Translations under genes and position numbers: made by a program | Notes under the pieces: model-generated | Databases searched by the model: none | The model's input: the letters and a program-made list of their open reading frames with translations, nothing else | Told to the model about the DNA's origin: nothing | Source of the DNA: Entomortierella parvispora | Lineage: Eukaryota; Mortierellomycota; Mortierellomycetes; Mortierellales; Mortierellaceae | Length of the DNA: 64,000 bases | Assembly: GCA_963573315.1 (NCBI GenBank) | Contig: OY752141.1 | Coordinates: 1,798,001 to 1,862,000 of the forward strand | Direction: 5' to 3' | Shown here: piece by piece, positions 11,880 through 23,697 of the stretch | Layout of the letters: each line of letters begins with the position of its first letter | How positions within the stretch are numbered: position 1 is the first letter of the stretch

Positions 11880-13740
11880 CTCTGGGATCTCGCTCAGCAT
11901 TATCGGATTCAGCAGTCAATGTCCTGATAACCGCACTCAAGGATGAAGACCCAGATACAAGGACCTCGGCAGTATTGGCGTTATTGTATCAGCCTACGTT
12001 GCTCATACCGACCATCCAGACTCTAATGGCTATGCTTGAGGATGAGGACGATGTCACCAGGTATTTCGCAATAGCAACATTGACAGGCGTGTCCAAAATG
12101 CCTGAATCAGCCATCCAGTCCCTCATTACTATGCTTAAGGACGACAACAAGGATACCAGGGATTCTGCAGAAATGACATTGCAAGGCGTACCTACATTGT
12201 CTGAATCAGCCATCCAGTCCCTCATTACTCTGCTTAAGCATGACAGCAAGGATACCAGGAATTCTGCAATAGTAATATTGCAAGGCATACCTACATTGTC
12301 TGAATCAGCCATCCAGTCTCTCGTTACTCTGCTTAAGCATGACAGCAAGGATACCAGGAATTCTGCAATAGTAATATTGCAAGGCATACCTACATTGTCT
12401 GAATCAGCCATCCAGTCTCTCGTTACTCTGCTTAAGGATGACAACATGGATACCAGGAAATCTGCAGCAATGACATTGCAAGGCATACCTACATTGTCTG
12501 AATCAGCCATCCAGTCCCTCATTACTCTGCTTACGGATGACGACGAGAATACCAGGTTTTTCGCAATAGTGGCATCGAGAGGCAGGTCTGAATTGCCTGA
12601 ATCAGCCATCCTGTCCTTCGTTACTCTGCTTAAGCATGACAGCAAGGATACCAGGCATTTCGTAATATCAGCATTGAGAGGCATGTCTAAATTGCCTGAA
12701 TCAGCCATCCAGTCCCTCATCAAGGATGAAGACAAGGGCGTCAATGTTTTTACAGTATTGTCACTGATCAACCAGCAAGCGTTACCGGAATCAGCCATAC
12801 ATTTCCTTATCGATGCAATTAGTAAAGGAGTCGAAGATACCAAGCAATTGGCGGCAATGGTATTGGGAGGGCTATTTAAACTGTCGGAATCAGCTATCCA
12901 GGACATCATTGATGCGCCCAACGGTGAACATGAGAACACAAGGTCTTTTGCAGATGCGGTATTGGGAAGCTTGTCCATTTTACCGGAATCAACCATACGA
13001 CTCCTCATTGCTGCGTTCAAGGATGAAGACGAGAATATCAGGTCATACGCAGCATTGGTGCTGAGGAATCAATCTGCCTTGCCAGAGTCAGCCATCCTGT
13101 CCCTCATCAATGAACTTGATTCTGAGCACAAAGATGTCAGGGCCTTCGCCGTACTGGCACTTGGTAAGCAGCTTGCGTTGCCAGAATCAGCTATCCAGTT
13201 CCTAATGGCTGCACTCAAGGACAAAGGCAAGGATATCATGCCTCTAGCGGCCTCGGTGCTTGGCAGCCAGCTAGCATTCCCAGAATCAAGTATCCAGTTC
13301 CTCATTGCTGTGCTAAACGATGGAGACGAGAATTCCTGGTCTTTCGCAGAAGCATTACTGGGAAATATATCCAAACTACCTGAATCTGCCATCCTGCGCC
13401 TCATTGGTGCAATGATGGACTACAACAGAGATATCCGGTCTTTTGCAGCATCGACACTGAGCAAGCAACATGCGCTACCGGAGTCAGCCATCCAGTCCCT
13501 CATTGGTGCACTCGCGGACGACAACGAAGATATGAGGTCTTTTGCAACATCGACGCTGAGCAGGCAAAAAGCGCTACCAGAGTCAGCCATTCAGTCCCTC
13601 ATTGCTGTACTCTTGGATGAAAATGAAGTTGTCCGGTATTCAGTTGCATCAGTATTGGACATGCAGTCTACGGTGCCAATATCCGCCATTCAGTCCCTCA
13701 TTTCCTTACTTAATGGCAACGATAGCGAGGCCTCTAAAGC
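11880..13740 (+). repeat. Tandem 99-bp HEAT-repeat units in NLR copy 1
   Basis: About eighteen units of 99 bp encode 33-residue HEAT repeats with the core (L/S)PESAIQSLI..L.DD..D.R..A...L. Units between about 12190 and 12490 are almost identical at the DNA level; two consecutive ones starting near 12290 and 12389 differ at few or no positions over most of their length. Outer units are more diverged. This is the ligand-binding repeat region of the protein. Confidence 0.88.
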
Positions 13741-14038
13741 CTCATCCACTCTCGAAAATCAGCATCATTCACTCTGCACTTTGCTTCCGTACTTGACTGA
13801 AGATAAGATCGCATGTCTTTATGAGAGGCATCTATTTCGTTACAGCTGCGGCCATGTACTGTCTTTACATGTGCAAAATGGTAGATTGTGGATGTACACA
13901 GAGAAAGGTGCGTACATTGAAACCATTGGCGACGACAAGGAAGAATTCATATCATCAGTCTTCCAAACCGTTCAGCGCAGAGTAGGACTAGAGCCTGTCC
14001 CAAGCAGCCGATCTCAAAGTCACCGCTCAGAAGGATAG

Positions 14039-14285
14039 CTGAAGTCTCAATCATGTTGGCAGAATACAGATGCAATGGCAGCCCCCCAGCGATGAATCAA
14101 TAATAAGAATAAAAAAGAAAAAAGAAAAAAAAAAACAGTTCACAGACAGTAGTGGTAATCATACTCAGTGCTGAACACGCTGGCGCTTTTTTATGAGCAA
14201 CTCTGTGAAAGAACATGGCTCTTGAATCTGCGAGAACGAGTCCGAGTCTTTGTTATCTTTTTTTTAGGAAGGGGACGATTGAAGG
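14039..14285. other. Convergent intergenic spacer
   Basis: 247 bp between the end of NLR copy 1 (+) and the stop of the ataxin-2 gene (-). It contains AATAATAAGAATAAAAAAG (about 14099), a likely polyadenylation region for the NLR gene, and an A-rich tract. No gene is seen. Confidence 0.5.
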
Positions 14286-17200
14286 CTATGGGCTTGTGGA
14301 ATCGCCTTCATTTGTTGCTTCCCGTCCAGAAGGAGGGTATGGCATCATCTGGGGGTCCATGTTCAAAGGGCGTTGCTGCATCATCATACCGTTCGGGCCC
14401 ATAGGAGGCATCATTTCTGGAGGATAACGCATCATCATCGGTCCACCTAGGATATCATGCAGACATGATTTTAGTACATATCGTAGGTCCTTATTTTCCG
14501 ACGATACTTTGGAAATATCAACTTACCATGGTTAGGAGGATAGTGATACATGGGCATGGGCATACCCGAGGGAGGGATCATACCCGAGCGTCCAGCTGTG
14601 AATCCTTGTGGAGGGTAATGGGCTGTACATTATGATGGAAGTGCCATGATTAGTGAAGTGTAATAAAATCCACCTGTCTGGTCCCAAAAAAAAAGACAAA
14701 TGACTTACGAGCTGATGTGGGTGCCACTTGAGGATATCCTGGTCCAGCACCTGTATGTGGCATACCGGGGGGAGGGGGCTGCGAGAAGGGCACGGGTCCA
14801 CCATTGGGCATGAACGGCATCATGTGACTGGGGTTTCCCATGGGCATGGGTGGGGGTGCGCCGTACTGACCAGCAGGTCCATAACTATAAGGTCCCATGG
14901 CGTAATATCCACCTCCGCCACTTCCATGCTGTGCTCCACCCATTCCCTGGCTGTACATCATGTCGTCCTCATATCGATTGGTTACTGTAAACAAGTGACG
15001 GAAAGGTCTTTGTCCATAAGGCCAGATCGGTGTGATCGTTGTTGGAGCAGGCATCGTCTGACCCTTCTTGAAGGGGCTGGACATGGCCTCTTCCAGAGGC
15101 AAACGTCCCTTCTTGACCGGCTTTCCAAAAAACAGATTCTTGTCTGCAGCAGGCGCAGAAGCTCCTGTCTTTTTGTCCGCACCTCCAAAAGAGGGTGTGA
15201 AGGGAGCAGCATTCACGTTGGGCTTAAATACCGAGGCCTTCACATTCAGTTTAAATGCTGTGCTGGCTGCCGCTGCCGCTGCCGACTTTTCGGTACTCGC
15301 AGTAGTAGCACTTTCGGCATCCGCCTTTTTGTCCTTGTTATCCTTGGCTTCCGTTGGTGCAGCCTTGTCAGTCTTTTCCGTCGCTTTGGCGCCTGCGGCT
15401 GCATCCTTTGATTTGTCGCCTTTGGCTCCATGGTCTGCCTTTTTACTAAAGATCTCCTTAACGTCGTCAGGCACGGGCGTATTGGTGAGTTTTTTCTACA
15501 AGATTTCCACCGATTGAAGAATCAAGATCAGTGACAAGTCTCCCTCCTCTTGAATTTAAATCAGGCATGAAAATGATGAACAGTCCACTACTTACGGTCA
15601 ATTCCTTGCCAAACTGCTTCAACTCTGCCGCAAAGTCGTCCTTCTCCTTTTGCATGAGTTCGGTTCTGCGCTGGGTCAGGCCAAGCTTGGTCTGCTTCAC
15701 CAAGTCCTTGTCAGTGTTGGCAAATGAGCGCGCCTTTTGAGCAAACTGGGCCATGTTCTCCTCGATATACTGAGCATCCATAGCGTTGTCGGGAATCTGC
15801 TGATGCTTGGATCCTTGGATGGTTGCCGCGTTCAAAAGAGCCGAAACTGGGTTATGGGTACGAAGCTCGTTGAGGTTGAACTGACCGTTACTACCTTTTG
15901 TAGAGTTGGATCGACTCACAGTCGCAGGCTCAGCAGGCTTGGCAGGTGTGGGGGTGGTAGCAGAAGGCACAGCAGCCTGAACACCCTCGGCGGCAGCTTT
16001 TTGAGGCGCCGACTTTGTGTCGGCTGGAGCGTGTACAGCCACTGGGGCTTGAGCAGGAGGAGGCGATGCGCGGGCTGGCTGCTGCTGAGTGGTCGGCGTG
16101 GGGCGTCTCTGCTGCTGGAGTTCCTGACGCTTACCGGGGGGCATGTACTTGTTGGTAGTTGGCAGGGGGTTACGGACAACGGCTCCATAACGGTCCTCCT
16201 CATCCAAGCCACTGTCGTCCACAGCCAATCCACGCTCCTCTTGCATATGGACATTGCTGGAGGCAGTTTGCTGAATCTCGTTTGCAATCTGAATGGCGTA
16301 TTGCTCCCTTGCCTTGAAATCAGCGCCAGTGCGGTCCAGTCGGGTGGTGTACAGTTCCTCGTTAAAGTCGGTCCTGACTCCAAACAGCTTTTCGTTGGCA
16401 GCAAACTGATCCCATGAAGCAGTGCCGCTGCCGCTGCTGCCAAAGTGGCTATCGCCGAGATCGTCCTCAATGCCACCCAGTGAAATGTGTTCCTCTGGCG
16501 CCCATTTTTTAAGATCTCTCTCCTTAATGTCGCCAGATCGACTAATGTCGGTGTCGGTCTTGAAGCCTGATGCATAAGAGAGCATGGGGGTGTGGGGATA
16601 GAAGAGGTCAGAGGTATTAGTCTCTACTATCATTATCAGCGGGGCTCATCCCATGGCGAGAGGACAGTTGTACTACCACAAGAGTCATGTTTACCTTCAC
16701 GCTCAATGCCGCGATCAGCCCCTGTGCGCTCATGGGGCACGAAATCCACGCCTACGACGTTGATGGCGACACAGTCCTTGGCGAGCACGATCATTTGGTT
16801 GACAAGGGGTGCGTCCTCCTTCTTGTCCTTTCCTGAAACGACCTTGACCAGACGCAAGACGATTTCCAGATCCCCCTCTGTGAATGCGGTGTGGAAGAGT
16901 CCCTCGTACTTGGATCCGTTCTTGACAGTCAACTCCACGGTCATACCCTACGTAACCAGTGTTCCAAGTAGTCCAAGTCGGCGTTAGCAAGCATCCCTTT
17001 CGCTTCCATTTTTTTTTGTTCCTCTCCTTTCCTTTTCCTGCTCCTGTTCAAGCAAAGACGCATTCCTTACAATCATGTGGGTCAACAAGAAGAGCATGCG
17101 ATCATGCATGTGCTTTGCATCCACCTCGCTGACGACTGACTCTTTGCCTGCTGACGGCAGGACGGGGCTTGCAGCCTGAGCAGGGACTGGGCTGCCAACC

Positions 17201-17938
17201 GTTGGGGGAGACTGAGCGCCCCACTTTCCCTTTCCGCCCCTATGTAATAATAATTGGTCAATATATACATGCTGTGTTAGGAGAGGATACATGCCCATGG
17301 GTTGCATGTGGCAAGAGGGTGGGTGGATCAAGGTCGTCTCGGGTGACTTGTTGATTTGTTGATTGATTGATTGGTTGGTGGACAGACGACTTATTGATTC
17401 GGCCGCACACATCCCAAGGAGCCCTTGACCCCATCGGCTCTGGATTGTCTACTGCCTGCAGGTCTCCTCGCGTGCACGGCCAACAACAGGCTCTGTGCGT
17501 TGGGTCCAATGTGCCTGAATGCAATGAATCCTAGGCGCTGAAGGAAGAAATGGTCCATGTTTCCCTTGCCCAGCCTGCTTTGCCCCCATGCTTGTCCCCG
17601 TCCTTGTCCCGTCCATTCTAGTCGAGGGTTTGTTATGCACATCTGATCCTCTTTTGCAGTTGCAGGTGCTGACGACAACAGGATCCTGTCTGTCCTCCTG
17701 GAACAGCCCATGGATGCATAAACAACAAACAGCCTGAGCATAGCCTCCATCCCTGCACTGTCTCTTTGGCTGAGCGTGTTGTGTTGTTTCCCTGGAGTGT
17801 TGCCCGTGAAAAAAAACCAAGTTGCCTTGGGTCGCGTCGATACGTAGGCAAGCCTAGACTAGCAAAGGGGTGTTGTTACCTTTGTGAGAGCACTGCCTTT
17901 CCACCCCTTGTGGCAGGGCGACCGTTGGCATTGGACAT
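14286..17938 (-). CDS. PBP1: Ataxin-2/Pbp1 homologue (LSm-ATX and LsmAD domains)
   Basis: Poly(A)-binding-protein partner acting in mRNA stability, stress granules and TORC1 control. Exon 1 (17938-17880) encodes MSNANGRPATRGGKAVLSQR and joins over a 640-bp intron to GGKGKWGAQSPP. The LSm-ATX domain follows: HDRMLFLLTHMI, then after an intron GMTVELTVKNGSKYEGLFHT. LsmAD shows as FGVRTDFNEELYTTRLDRTG (about 16400-16330). The middle is low-complexity Ala/Pro/Thr. Around 15180-15260 lie two PAM2-type motifs, LNVKASVFKP and PNVNAAPFTP, for binding the PABP MLLE domain. The tail is Gly/Met/Pro-rich, spread over small exons at about 14625-14526 and 14447-14286, and ends GREATNEGDSTSP before TAG. All domains look intact. 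Confidence 0.9.
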
Positions 17939-19229
17939 GATGAAATGAAGCAGACAAAAGAAATGAAAGTAAAAAAATAAAAAAAGGAAAAGGTGAAGAG
18001 AGGACAAGCAAGACGAGGAGAGGGACGAGATGGAAGGATGAGACGGATGGATGGATGGATGGATGAATAAAATGAATGAATGAATGGAACACAAAAAAAG
18101 GAACAAAAAAAAGGATCGCGTCTCTGGGACAAAAGGGTGCGAAATCGCTCTTTTCCCGTGAAGACCGACTCTCCCTCCACATCTCCACACCCTCCACTGC
18201 CTCCCACTCCACCCACCTGCTGCTGCTGCACCTGGCACAGCTTTCGGAGGGCTTTCTTCTCTCTTTCCTTCTTCTCTTCATTCCTGCATCTGCACCTTCC
18301 TGCCTCTTTGTTCATTACTATGTTGCTTTGCTCGTTTGTCCCGTTCCCCCAACGTTCCTTGGTCCCTTTGACCCTTTGACCCTTTGCCCTTTTTCCCTTT
18401 TATCCTATCCCCCCCCCCTTGGGCTCCTTTCATCCGCACTGCACAGCTGCACCTTTGTTGTTGTTGTTGTTGTCCTTTGGCTTATGTCTCTCCCCCAATC
18501 CTGACCACCACACCACGCTTCACCTGTCCCTTGATCGCCACAAGTTTCGCACTGCCACCTCCCTCCACTCTACTCCTGCCTGTCTGTATGTCTGCTTTCA
18601 ATCGAGTGCCGTTCCTTCAACACCATAACCACATCTGATGGCTTCGGACCAAATTCATGCCTCGGACAAAGAGTTTCTTTTTTTTTTCGCTCCCACAAAT
18701 TCATCCGACCCCATGAAAGAAACCGTTCCTACAACCTCAACTTGATGAAACTGCCTTTTTTTTTTTTTTTTTTTTTTGGCAAATGATCGGGGCCATTCAT
18801 ATTTTTTTTTGTTTTTTTTTTTTTTGGGTAGAGTATGTATGATACATAGAGTTCTGTGAACAACCGTAGGGTGAGCCTACAGCTGTCCATTCTATAGGAA
18901 AGAAAACGAAAAGAGGGTGGGGAGCGGAATAAAGAAAGAGAAGTCATCCAAGGACGTCCAGCGAACCAAGGGATCTCAAGTTAGGGTAAAGGGATAGAAG
19001 AGAGAGAAAAAGAGAGATAGAGAGTTGTAAAGAGTAAACTACAGGAACAGACTTTGAATTATTAGGGAGAGGGGGGGGGATAAGAATATTAAAAAAGAAA
19101 CGAAAAAGAGATCCGTCGTCGTGCTCTTCGACGCGTCTCCCTCATTCCTTCACTCTGACCATTTTGCTGATGTTGAGAAAGAAAAAGAGTTTTTTGTTGT
19201 TTTCTTTTTTTGGGTCGAGGTGTTATTGT
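17939..19229. other. Promoter region of PBP1 and 3' flank of the zinc-finger gene; microsatellites
   Basis: No gene is supported. It contains a GGAT/GAAT microsatellite (about 18043-18085), a long pyrimidine-rich run on the plus strand (18165-18560), a T-homopolymer pair at 18758-18777 and 18809-18825, and a purine-rich stretch at 18895-19110. The left half should be the PBP1 promoter and leader; the right half the 3' untranslated region of the C2H2 gene. Open frames on both strands are low-complexity artefacts. Confidence 0.5.
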
Positions 19230-20621
19230 TCACTTGTCGTCATCCTCTGGGTCTGCCCCGCAGCCTCGCTTGTCATGACGCTTCAGTTTGTCCAAACGGC
19301 CAAACCGTTCACCACACTGTGAACAGCTGTACCGTCCTACTTCCTCGTGCACGTTACGGACATGGCGAACATAGTCTGTGCGACGCTTGAACGGACGACC
19401 ACAGATTCCGCACAGGAATGCAGGGACCTTCAAATGGCAACGAGAGTGCGACGCCAGCTCTCCCTTGGTAGGGAAGGCCTTTTCACACTCGTGACAAGGG
19501 AACCGACGAGGAGCTGGAGATGTTCCAGAGGCGGCACCGAGCTCTGCACTTCTGGCCGCCTTGGGCTGGTAAGGAGTCTTGCGGCGGGTCGAGGGTGTAG
19601 GCGTGGGTGGGGTCGAGGGCGATCCCATGTAACGGTTGCTCTGACGGGCTCCGGAGGGGGACTGCTGCGACTGCAATGTGAAGTAGTCTCCATAAACGGG
19701 CACAGATCCAGGATAACGACCATCAGGCGTATGGGAGAATCCATAGTGAGGCGTCGCTGGCGGCGTAGGCGTCAAAGAGTTGTATCCATGAGGACCTGCG
19801 GCCACATAGGCAGGTGGGTAAGATCCATTGGAGGTGGGGCTGTGGGAGCCAATGCTGTAAGGCGAAGGTGCCTGATTCTGGCCGTGGTAGAAAGGCTGGG
19901 GTGGGGAATCCGGGGCACCGTGAGCGTGATGATCGCCAATCGAGTTCATACGTTGAGGGAACGCAGAGAGGACGGAGGGGGAGCCAGAGGGATCAGGGCT
20001 GTGTTGGTAGTGGTGGGTTTGGGGAGAGTAGCCCTGGCTTGACTCTGCTCCAAAGGTCGAAGGGTCCATCGATTTCGCATTTCCAGCATGCTTGAAGGGG
20101 TAGGACTGTTGAGGGTAAGAAGCGCCGTTGTAGCTGTAGGACATGCCGTTGTCAAAGATCAGGTTGGGCTGACTCATGGTTGAGAACGACGTGGACGGTG
20201 ACATGGACGAGGACATTGCTGCCATCGTAGGAAGGGTTGCCACAGGCACGGCCATGGGCGAAGGAAACGAGGACACGGGCATGGCTCCGACGGATGGGTA
20301 GAACTGCTGATGTTGCGAGGATTGAGCATTGTCCTGGTACTGGTAGTTGTGATAGGGCTGCTGTTCGCTGCCTTCGTACTGTTGTTGTTGCTGTTGCTGG
20401 TACATGCCTTCTTCCGAAGATGACGATGATCCGTTCAAGATCCTGTTGAGCTGCATCCGATCCCGCGGTTGCTTGGCTCCAGGGCCTCTACTATCCATGC
20501 CTGTGGCCATGTGTTGATCAATCATGTATGCTCCAGACTCGGACGAGGCGAGGTCTCTGTTGTTTTCGTCGACGTAGAAGTCTCTTGGATCTGAAGACTC
20601 GATTTTTGGGGCCAGAATCAT
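19230..20621 (-). CDS. C2H2 zinc-finger transcription factor
   Basis: Intron-free frame of 463 residues starting MILAPKIESSDPRDF. The first 340 residues are low-complexity (Gln run, then Ser/Pro/Tyr/His-rich), typical of a fungal activation region. Three zinc fingers close the protein: FPCHECEKAFPTKGELASHS, then FLCGICGRPFKRRTDYVRHV, then YSCSQCGERFGRLDKLKRHD. The last ends KRGC, so its final zinc ligand is Cys (C2HC). A short acidic tail DPEDDDK ends the protein. Nuclear DNA-binding regulator by family; the target is unknown. The leader upstream (20622 onward) is exceptionally rich in simple repeats. The identity as a C2H2 factor is certain, the orthologue is not. Confidence 0.88.
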   Translation of the reverse strand: MILAPKIESSDPRDFYVDENNRDLASSESGAYMIDQHMATGMDSRGPGAKQPRDRMQLNRILNGSSSSSEEGMYQQQQQQQYEGSEQQPYHNYQYQDNAQSSQHQQFYPSVGAMPVSSFPSPMAVPVATLPTMAAMSSSMSPSTSFSTMSQPNLIFDNGMSYSYNGASYPQQSYPFKHAGNAKSMDPSTFGAESSQGYSPQTHHYQHSPDPSGSPSVLSAFPQRMNSIGDHHAHGAPDSPPQPFYHGQNQAPSPYSIGSHSPTSNGSYPPAYVAAGPHGYNSLTPTPPATPHYGFSHTPDGRYPGSVPVYGDYFTLQSQQSPSGARQSNRYMGSPSTPPTPTPSTRRKTPYQPKAARSAELGAASGTSPAPRRFPCHECEKAFPTKGELASHSRCHLKVPAFLCGICGRPFKRRTDYVRHVRNVHEEVGRYSCSQCGERFGRLDKLKRHDKRGCGADPEDDDK

Positions 20622-20842
20622 TTCTTGAGCAATTGTATTGCGGCTTGAAGAGGAATAGAGGCAGGCGATCGTTCAGAGAGAAACCGGGGACAGGATCAAA
20701 AAGAGTCGAAGCGGATGTCGTGCTTTGCTTCTTGGGAGAGTGGTTCAGACTGGGTAAAGGACCGACCTGGAAGGTGTGACAAAGGAGGATGATACAATAA
20801 TAGAGAGCGATGGACAGACAGTGAGGGAGAGGGCGTCAGAGA

Positions 20843-20940
20843 TAGAGAGAGAGAGAGAGATAGAGATGAGAGAAAGAGAGAGAGAGGTAGAGAAAGGTGG
20901 AGATAAAGAGAGAGAGATGGAGAGTAGAAGGAGAGAAAAA
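20843..20940. repeat. GA-rich simple repeat
   Basis: Imperfect (GA)n/(GAGATA)n tract about 230 bp upstream of the zinc-finger start codon. On the transcribed (minus) strand it is a CT-rich run, a common feature of fungal promoters and leaders. Confidence 0.8.
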
Positions 20941-21279
20941 AGGGTATACAGTAAGTATGGAGTGGTTAGCAATGAAGACAAGAAGGAGAAGGAAACACGC
21001 GCGACGAGTGCTCGATGTATTTATATCAGAAATGAAGGAGATCGAGTGCAGGTAGAGTGCAGAGTGCAAGTGAGCACTTGGTGCCCAATATCGAGGACAA
21101 TGGCTTAAGATGGAACCATGTCCTCAGACAAGAGACAGAGAGGGAGGAGAGAGAAATAGAAACAACCAAACACAAAATGAAAAAAGAATAAACCATTCAA
21201 TAATACAATTGAACTCAACACATGCTTTCGGGCCTTATCCAATACGAGAATCGATTTGCCGGTTTGTTGATTGGATGCA

Positions 21280-21480
21280 TTGCCCGACAGGACAAGCAGG
21301 CAAGCAGGCACATAGACGGGCAAGCAAAGCAAGCCAGCGGTTTGACAGACAGGCGAGGCAAGCAAGCTTCATTACAGTTTCAGGCACACAACGAGCATGG
21401 GGCCAGACACGCACGCAGGCACACAGGCACACACAGGCACACACAGTCAAACACAGGCCAACACAGGCAAGCAGGCTGAC
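21280..21480. repeat. Imperfect GGCAAGCA / CACAGGCA repeats
   Basis: Two adjoining families of short imperfect repeats: GGCAAGCA-type units at about 21292-21366 and CACAGGCA-type units at about 21412-21473. No coding function is apparent. Confidence 0.75.
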
Positions 21481-23632
21481 AAGAACAGGCTCGCAGACCC
21501 GGCAGGTAGACTAAGCAACGCAGCAAAGGGCAAACAAACACAAACGAAACTAACGGTAAAGTGAAAAAGGTACTCCCCACCCACCCACACCACTCCACTC
21601 CACTCCACTCGCACTTTCCGTCCAGCGACTCGACCGACATGTCCAAACGCAAAAGGAATTTAAATGAGAAAGATAAAAATAAAAATAAACGTTTTTTTTC
21701 TTCTTGTCTTCTTCCTCTGTTTGCGCGTTGGGCCAAATTAAACAGAGTCGTCCAATCAGCGACGCGCATCCGCCCGTCCCCTTTTGCTCGCTTCCCCTAG
21801 AGTATATGATTGCAACTAGAGAGGTCGGCCGCCCTTTTCCCCTGGGTCTCGCTGTGGTTGCTGGGCGGGGTATTACCCGTCACCCTCTCTCTCTCTCCCC
21901 GCAGAGAGGTCGAGACAATACCCTGTTCCTGAACTTCTTTTTTAAAATCAAAAGATGGGAATGTGCAGGAGGACGGAGAAGGAGACGCAATAGGGGATCG
22001 AACTCAATTGATTTCCTCCCCGCTGGACGGTTTGGGGAAGACGAGCGAGAGATAGAGGGGGGAGAATGCCCTTTTGGTTGTCTCGAACACGAAACGAAGA
22101 ACGCGATTGACTGCAGTGCCCACTGTGTGTCTACCCCAACTTTGCTGTTCACACACATATATATACACACACACACATACACTCACACACGAGCACACAT
22201 ACTCACACATATACTCTCTCACTCTCATACACAACGACCTTAGACAACAACAACAGTAGCGCACATTGTTGAAATGATGAGACAGAATCATGGCAACTTA
22301 CCAGTGAGGTTGCAATGCACCACTTGATGGAGGAGCGGATAAAAAAAAAATGTCGAGAGCACCAGGGAAATATATGAAAGCTTGTTTGTTTCTCAGGCCG
22401 AGCGAGTGAGCGAGGACGTGAAAAAGAAAGAAAAAAAATGATGAGCGTTTCCGTTGGAGGATGGGAGCAGACAGAGATGTTGTCGAATGGCGGGAGACGC
22501 GGTGGTGTCTGTGTGTGTATTCAAAGAAAGAAAGAAAGGAGCGGGTCAGGTCGCAGTTGTCCGATTGGAATTTTTTGACCGTTGGGGATTATGGAAGCGT
22601 GTCCGTTGAGGAAGAAAAGGGGGGTGGAAGAAGGAGGAAGGGAAGGGAGAACGAGAAGGAGAAGGAGAGAAGGAAAGAGAGGAAAGGAAGGAAGAAACGA
22701 GGGCTAAAAAGATGGTTTCAAGGAACACGGGGGCAGGGGTGCACTAAGAGATGGTGGGACAAGAAAAAAACAAGACTGCAGTACATGCACTCTCTGGGAT
22801 GGTCCGAAAGGATGAAGGGTAGACTACTGGAGGTACTGTACTACTGTACGGGAAAGAAGGACGAAGGAGAGAGGGTTTGCAGTCGATGCAGTGGAGGGGT
22901 TCGTTAAGAGACAGGTGGGTAGGGTGTCTGTCTGTGAGAAAGCGAGGGAGAAGGAAGGTAGCGGGGTGGGTGTGGGAGGAATGAACTGAGATGGAATGAA
23001 TGAATGAATGAATGAATGAATGGAGGGAAAAAGGAGGGCGGGAGGATGAAGAACAAGATGAAGGGAAGACGGAGCTGTTGTAGTCGTGGTCGTAGTGGTG
23101 GTAGAGGTCGTAAGAAAGAGGTTGTGGATCGTTAAAGTGGTTTTCGTTCGTTGATTTGTTCGACGGCAGCGAGGTGTGAAGAGGAGGAGGAAGAAGTAGA
23201 GTATGAATGAATGTACGGTATGGAGGATGAATGGGATGGGAGGGAGGGAAGGGAAGCGGAGCGGAGAGAGAAGACGAAAGACAAAAGAGAGAAGAGAGAA
23301 GAGAGAGAGAGAGAAGGTAAGGATGAAGGTAACCTTGTTGCTGTTGTTGTTGTTGTTGTTTGTATCTCCATGCCTTGTTTGTTTTCTGGGTGTTTGTGTC
23401 TCTTGTTGTATTCATTCAGCATCCATTCATTCATTCATATTCATATTCACATTCATTCCATCCACATGTATCTTCCCTTGCTGGGTTTAGAGTGGGTCGC
23501 CATGTCATTATTACAGACTACAGAGTATCGCTGCCGAGCCAGGCACCGGAGGAGGAAAAAACAGAGTTTTTTACACTTTCCCGTGCCTGAACGGCTGCCT
23601 CTTTGTCTGTCTGTCTGTTACTGTAGTCTGCT

Positions 23633-23697
23633 TGCTTACTTGCTTCCTTGCCTGCTTCCTTGCCTGCTTCCTTGCCTGCTTCCTTGCTTGCTTGCCT
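23633..23697. repeat. CTTGCCTGCTTC minisatellite
   Basis: A 12-bp unit (CTTGCCTGCTTC) in about four tandem copies with partial copies either side. No gene overlaps it. Confidence 0.8.

Larger units (their letters stand above)
7993..14038 (+). pseudogene. NLR-like gene, copy 1: Arm-like domain, NACHT, HEAT repeats; in-frame TGA
   Basis: Three exons join in phase (7993-8264, 8360-9831, 9915-14038), giving 1,956 codons. The order is an alpha-helical Arm-like N-terminal domain (about residues 1-580), a linker, a NACHT STAND NTPase and about 18 HEAT-type repeats of 33 residues, then a short C-terminal module. NTPase motifs: Walker A GRAGIGKTT at about 753, Walker B VLFILDGLDE at about 832, and the winged-helix hallmark FLHLTFQEYFAATW. 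Such proteins are fungal NOD-like receptors that oligomerise on ligand sensing (family knowledge). Codon 989 is TGA (11135-11137) where copy 2 reads serine, and the frame is otherwise open on both sides. Translation would stop after NACHT at 988 residues; a new ATG lies at 11162. It is either a pseudogene, a truncated receptor, or two half-proteins. The homologous inverted copy is at 52466-58557. Confidence 0.88.

Noticed and set aside
12190-12490. Regular repeats that could be mistaken for a CRISPR-like array
   Set aside because: The units are contiguous, coding, 99 bp long and without unique spacers; they encode HEAT repeats.
11989-13020. 343-codon open frame on the minus strand
   Set aside because: It is antisense to the HEAT-repeat array; its own repeated pattern simply mirrors the 99-bp units of the plus-strand gene.
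14728-15411. 227-codon plus-strand frame
   Set aside because: It is antisense to confirmed ataxin-2 exons that carry PAM2 motifs and in-phase splice sites.
22744-23415. 223-codon minus-strand frame
   Set aside because: It is dominated by poly-Gln, Ser/Leu and His runs from microsatellites, and the opposite strand is equally open.
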